A DNA stretch of 64,000 bases from Harmonia axyridis (taxonomy: Eukaryota > Arthropoda > Insecta > Coleoptera > Coccinellidae): assembly GCF_914767665.1 (NCBI RefSeq), contig NC_059501.1, positions 31,782,501-31,846,500 of the forward strand, read 5' to 3'. Shown piece after piece: positions 58,620-64,000 of the stretch. The notes under the pieces are model-generated. The model made no database searches. It was not told where the DNA came from and saw only the letters and a list, made by a program, of their open reading frames with translations. The position numbers and the translations under genes are program-made. Within the stretch, counting starts at the first letter, position 1, and each line of letters opens with the position of its first letter.

Positions 58620-59299
58620 TATATTATGAAATTTGCTAACACTTATTATGATCAATTTTGATTTCACCATATATTTCAAACTAATTTATCTGATGAATTT
58701 TAATATTTCCGGGACAAGATCCTTACAGAGACTAACCTATGATTTGATCATATTCTTTCTTCGCATTCTGCGTCGATGGTATACTTTTCATAAATACAAT
58801 TACTTATAGACCTTATAATAATGAACAAATGTGGATCACAGTGAACTGAATATATTGCTTTAACATGATGTTTGTAGTATTGAAAGATTACGAAGAATTA
58901 ATTTTTTATTTTTCAACAAAAATTTACAATTTCGTTTTGACAAATAATGATCCCTATATTCTATGACGCACTCGGAATGACGTCATTACGAACGAGGCTA
59001 CTAAGGGACATGAACATTGAATCGAATTATTACGCAGCCTGACCTGATTTCCCAGCAAGGAATTTCTACTCGTGTAGAAGGGAAATCAGGACACGGCCTT
59101 GAAATTATTTGTTACTTCCAGGGTTTTGTACGAATTGTGGGGTTATAAGGTTTTAACTCGGTAGAAAATATGTACATACATATACATACATGTGTTTCAT
59201 CTTTCAATTGCTATTTAGGCTTGTCTGTTAGGGTAAGGACTTTGGGGTCGAAAGATTGTATACGAAATTAGCTTACTAATAATTCTGTTGAATGTCATG

Positions 59300-60600
59300 A
59301 TTATTTAAAGGGGTTTTCAATGAGAGGTCTAATTTTAATGTTCATAAAAAAAGACTTTATTTTAAAGGAAATCAATGGATATTTATTTCGTCACAAAGAG
59401 GAAGCTATACCAGTAACGATAGAAAACGATATCCTTATCATGAAATTTTCCACGATCAATTCGTACGTTTGCAGCTGTATGTCCTCAATAACTTCTATCT
59501 TTGAGGTCTTGAATCGATTGTGGATCATTTGCATAGACATTATCTTTTTTTATTTCTATGGCTCCAAAGAAAAAAGTCTAAAGATGTTGAATCACAAGAT
59601 CTTGGTGGTCAATTGTGATCAGCTTTTCCATTTTTAAAATCTGTATTCGATTTTGGAGCAATGTCGTAGAACCTATTCTTCACGTGGCCACAAAGAAAAA
59701 AGTATGAATAAATATGATATATAACACGGGTAGGAAACTTTTCTTGCAACATTGCGATGGTTTCGTTACTTGCGTGGCACGTAATGCCGTTCTGTTGAAA
59801 ATAAACGTTGTTTACATAAATATCTTCCAATTCCGGACCTAAAAAATTAGCGCAATCCATTCATCATAAGTTCAGTTGCACCAAGCTCATTTTTAAATGT
59901 ATGATCTAATCATACAACCAGCTCAAAAACCTCCCCAAACAGTGACACGTTGATGATGGATAGGCTTTTCAACAATCATTATTCGATTTTCCGAGCTCAA
60001 AATGCAAAATTGACAGAACTCCGTCCTATTACAAGAGGAAGAAGAAGAAGAAAATGCAATCTGTTAATCAACGTAGCCTTTGAGGTAGAAATCAATGAAG
60101 ATGATTTTTCGATGAAAATCTGGATAATTTTGATATATTTCAAGAACATAATCACAATCAGATGCTGTTTTTGGAATGCCTAATTCCCAAGATCGACGAG
60201 GAATCGACAAACCAGGGTTTTTATCAACACTACGGGCTTCAGCAGCAATATTCTCAGTTCATCTTGAGCAAACACATGGTTTTGATTCTTCACACTACTT
60301 ACTTGTCCCAACAGCACAAATTTTTCCATTAGTTGCACTATTGTCTTCCGAGAAGGTGCTTCACGACAATCCAAAAGTGCTTTAGTTTTGCGACCCGTGA
60401 CTGCACAGTTTTCACCATTTTTGTAACGAATATTAACAATTTCAATGCTTTCTTGAAGCGTGTATCATTTCATTTTTAGTGATGGTGTAGTTTATACTCG
60501 TTAAATGTCAAAATGAATGGTTCAAAAGTTACAACTGTTCGGATCGCGGGGTATTCAAAATTAAACCTCTTATTGAAAAACTCTTTATGTCGAATTAATT
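59300..60600 (-). pseudogene. IS630/Tc1-type transposase relic, copy 2
   Basis: The minus strand shows RKTKALLDCREAPSRKTIVQ, LMEKFVLLGQVSSVKNQ, NPGLSIPRRSWELGI (helix-turn-helix half, about 60400-60180), and YFQQNGITCHASNETIAMLQ, EKFPTRV (about 59820-59740), where the second catalytic aspartate of Q-Q-D is changed to N. The first-aspartate region is lost. It is the same family as 50850-51560. Frames are broken throughout. Confidence 0.7.
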
Positions 60601-62260
60601 GATTTTCATCCTTAAAAATTCAAGGAAAATTCTCGAGCTAGGAAAATAAGTGAAGTGAAGCAATCAATTTTATTGCAAATTCATACACAGTTTTTCATAA
60701 ATATCAAAAAAGAATTGGTTTAAAAAAATATTAAACAGTGGATCAATTTTAGTATGTTGATTTGAAAGATAGATCTTTGAAAACATTTGAGTCAAAATAA
60801 TTTTTAATCCACTTTGAAATTTCTAGAGTTAATGATATGATTGAAAAAATCATCTGACAACGCTTCACGGCTTTTGTCATAAAGCATAAGAGCTATTTGC
60901 ATGAATTTTGATGGGAATTTTCAATTCGAGAAGCATTTCCTCGAATTTGGAAGCAATATTTGGTTATCAGATATAAATGAAAATATAAAATGAGATGTAC
61001 AGTTGATGACTGGTAGACACAGTATTTATTTTCATATTATTCAAAAAATTTGTTAATTTCAATAAAAATATTGATTTCATCCAAAATATACCAATTTGAT
61101 GTTCGATGATTTGGTGGAGGTATATACCTAAGGGCATATGTCGAAAAAACAAAAATTGAACTTTTTAAGGGTGCATTTATAATTTGCATTTGCTTTTTGG
61201 TTCCTCAAAAAATTGTTTCAAAATTGTTGGAGGAATTTATTTGATAACCATTCTACAGGACAGGAACTTTCGTCTCGTTAGGATGCACCTTGTACAGAAA
61301 GTGTGAAAAAATAATTTCCCTTTTTTCATAATTTCATTCACGTTTGATGTCATTTTTAATTTTTCAAGAGGACAGAATCATCTTATGTGCTTCAGGAAAC
61401 TATATTTTGTGTGGCAATAGCTTTTATGTCTTCTAAATAAATACTCTTGAGGAAAATATTTATTTAACCTAACGATGACAGCGCCAAGCTTATAAATATT
61501 AAATATAAAATAATATGGAATCTAAATTTGTTCTGCCAAAATACAGTCGTGATGAGAGGAGCCTATTTATTCAATATCGGTATGCGAAGAAGTGTAGATA
61601 TCCAAACATTTGGTCATATACAGTGATCTCGAACGAATATGTTCAGGAAAATTTCCTTATAATAAAAAAATTCTTTAGTAAGCTTTATACTATATAAACT
61701 GTTATAGGATTAGCAAAGAGTTTTCAATTACCGTGGTGTACTTCTTGAATTTTTGGTGTCTCTAAAAAGTTTGGAAAACGTAAAATACAAATTTGAGGAA
61801 GACAGGAAGATATCGGATCGGTAAATATTCAGTATTCAGAATTCAGTATTACGTATTTTTTTTCCGATATTCTTATTGTATATTCATTCCAAAATCTCAA
61901 TTTCTTTTAATCAAGGTTATAATGGGTAATTTTCTTTGGAGTTCTTCCTTAATTCACCATAATTCTGATTACGGGAACGATATGACATTTCTTAGGAGGT
62001 TCTGAATTGTCATTTTACATACAAATGCAACTTTCGATACTGAAAAAAAAACACAAAACTAGACCACGGTAGTCAAGTTTCTAGGTACTCCTTTTAGTAG
62101 TTGTTGTGTTTACAGACGGACAGAATCGAATTTGAGGACGTATTCGTCACCAGCGAACCTAACCTTATCTTTGGAGATCATTCCCGACTTAAAATTTGAA
62201 AAATACACACATTATGTCAAAATGATAAAAATAGTAAGAAAAACGGTGAAATTTGCAGTA
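60600..62260. other. AT-rich region without recognisable gene
   Basis: I see no conserved frame, no paired repeats and no RNA gene here. Confidence 0.4.
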
Positions 62261-62264
62261 TATA

Positions 62265-62978
62265 CAGGGTGTTCCTAAATTGAACGTACAAACGAAAAGG
62301 GGAAATTCCTTAAGTGAGTTTAAGAAAAAAAAGTCCCATAAACATGGGGTCGCAAACGTTTCGTTTTCGAGATACAGAGTGTTGAAGTTTGAATTTTTTT
62401 CAAGTTTTTTTCTCATAGTATCTACACTTCACAAGATATTTAACTGAAATTTGGCATAGATATTACATTTGAGAGTTCTCACCACGTGACATGGCAATTT
62501 CGATAGAAGATCTACAGGGTGATATTTTTTCTGGAACACTGCCACCTGTTCTTCTGCAGAACTTTTTTTTGGTGAGCAACTGTTAATTTGAAAAAATGTA
62601 AAAAGAAGCTTTGTTCTTATACTAAACTTTTCGGTCTCTTGCAGTTTTGTCGTATCTACCAACGATTTCGAGAAAGAAAATTTTGAACGATTCTCTCGAA
62701 ATCCTCGTGAAAATCCAAATTATGATGGGAAGGCCACTTTGTAAGTTGTGGTGAATGAATTTATTGTCAGTTTTTATGGAAATTTTCCTGATCTGTAGCG
62801 ATGATTCATAAAGATTCGATAAACTCGTATAATCAACACAAAAAATGTATTACAACAAGAAACACTCTGTATCCCGAAAACGAAACGTTTGCGACCCCAT
62901 GTTTATGGGACTTTTTTTCTTAAACTCACTTAAGGAATCTCCCCTTTTCGTTTGTACGTTCAATTTAGGAACACCCTG
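62265..62978. mobile_element. TA-flanked MITE with about 115-bp terminal inverted repeats
   Basis: The left arm CAGGGTGTTCCTAAATTGAA..CGTACAAACGAAAAGGGG..GGGGTCGCAAACGTTTCGTT (62265-62385) is mirrored at 62866-62978. TATA flanks both ends. A diverged copy is at 13590-14190. It has no coding sequence. Confidence 0.85.
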
Positions 62979-62979
62979 T

Positions 62980-64000
62980 ATATATATATGTGCATATTTT
63001 AATTTTAATGGAATAGGTTTCCTTGTGTGAATTTAAAGATTATGTTATTGCAGTTTTCATTCGATATGAATATGAATCATGGTCATAACATTTAACCTAC
63101 TCAAGTTCATATGACAAAAAATTGGCATCCGAACTTAAAAATTCCGGGTTTCCACGACATGAGTCAAAGTGTCATTCTTATGTATGGACAATCCTGTTTT
63201 CCTGGTATCGGTGACAATTGTGAAGTTGTCGTATCTCAGAATGAAAAGGTTGGTAAACAGTCGTCGAAATTTCAAATATGTATAAATAGATCGTCCCTCT
63301 CGTAAATATCCACAAGGATATTTCAGGAATACTCTGGAAGAATTATCTCGAACATGGAAATATTTCGCGATTTTGTTGTTGACTTTGAATATGTGATAAG
63401 ATCAATGTTTTCCTCTGGCAATATCGAAAAATAAACCAAATATTCGATGATTATATAATAATATTATATTCAACTAGAAATGGAATTTACTGAAAATTTT
63501 CGATGTATCTATAACAATATATAACTCTCTCTACAGCTTCCGAAATTGACTAAAAACAAAATAATATACTCTTTACCTTGTAATAATAATAATAATAATA
63601 ATATATTTTTATTTAATATTTTCAATGAATGCTGTGTGTTCTAAAATAACGAGTTTGAATCTCGCCGCAATATTTCTATTAAGATTTGTCTGTATTGATA
63701 TTTATTATATGATTTTTTCCATGAATATTTAGATGTTTTGCAATGAAAAAATAAAGTATATTGTGGAACGCTCCGTTTTTTATTTCCTGGAACTGATTTG
63801 AAAAATCTCATAATAAAGCCCTTGTGTGTTCACATTCTTCATACCAATGGACATTCTTACTGTCATTTATTTTTTTTGATGGTATTCAAATTGATTGTGT
63901 ATCATCAGAATAAATATTTTATAGAACTTTTTTTCATGAAAAAATGCATTTTGGTGAGAATAAGCTATACATATTTGTATGTACATCAAGATACCAAATG
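62980..64000. other. AT-rich region with a (TAA)n microsatellite
   Basis: The only structure seen is the TAA run at 63581-63602 (about seven units). No gene fragment could be recognised up to the window end; missing 5' exons of the NWD gene were looked for here without success. Confidence 0.45.

Overview
This is a stretch of AT-rich insect nuclear DNA. The protein families, the short GT-AG introns (several of 53-60 bp) and the transposon mix (irritans- and mellifera-type mariners, LOA, jockey, R4/Dong-like and Crypton elements, many MITEs) fit an insect, plausibly a beetle. I cannot name the species. Prokaryotic features (operons, ribosome binding sites, CRISPR) are not expected and none is seen.

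Host genes, left to right: (1) the 3' half of Ibtk (+, exons at 1-269, 801-1427, 2512-3454, 4031-4188, 4264-4410), entering from beyond the left edge; (2) Alg13 (-, 6720-7208); (3) LSm6 (-, two exons, 9857-10146); (4) a small lysine-rich gene of uncertain identity (+, two exons, 16309-17323); (5) PIG-U (-, intronless, 18753-20105); (6) a very large NACHT/WD-repeat gene of the NWD1/NWD2 family (-, 19 mutually phase-compatible exons between 53280 and 29169, with its 5' end further right or outside the window). They serve unrelated housekeeping roles: kinase and ubiquitin signalling, N-glycan and GPI-anchor synthesis in the ER, RNA decay or splicing, and a STAND-type signalling ATPase. I see no functional cluster.

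Most of the remaining DNA is transposon-derived. 7.3-16.3 kb holds MITEs, including a 1.2-kb element with an array of CTCGACCA motifs, a jockey relic, a tRNA-derived SINE, a 0.9-kb hAT-type MITE with a perfect 8-bp target duplication, and a 48-bp palindromic insertion with a 9-bp duplication. 22.6-25.9 kb is a decayed LOA retrotransposon with ORF1 and ORF2. The NWD-gene introns contain mariner fragments, an RNase H relic, a foldback element, a near-complete Crypton tyrosine-recombinase element, a reverse transcriptase relic, a gag zinc-knuckle relic, a Himar-like mariner, two further IS630/Tc1-type relics and MITEs. 53.6-57.7 kb is a nested stack: an R4/Dong-like retrotransposon interrupted by a short retroposon and by a 2.66-kb IS630/mariner element with unusually long (about 845 bp) terminal inverted repeats. 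58-63 kb holds two TA-flanked foldback MITEs and another IS630/Tc1 relic.

The most notable items are the Crypton flanked by a perfect 26-bp inverted repeat, the mariner whose giant inverted repeats include the 5' end of its own transposase gene, the CTCGACCA-array element, the small palindromic MITE found just upstream of two neighbouring genes, a decayed duplicate of an Ibtk exon, and a probable GC-AG intron in the NWD gene. No complete new multi-gene system is evident.
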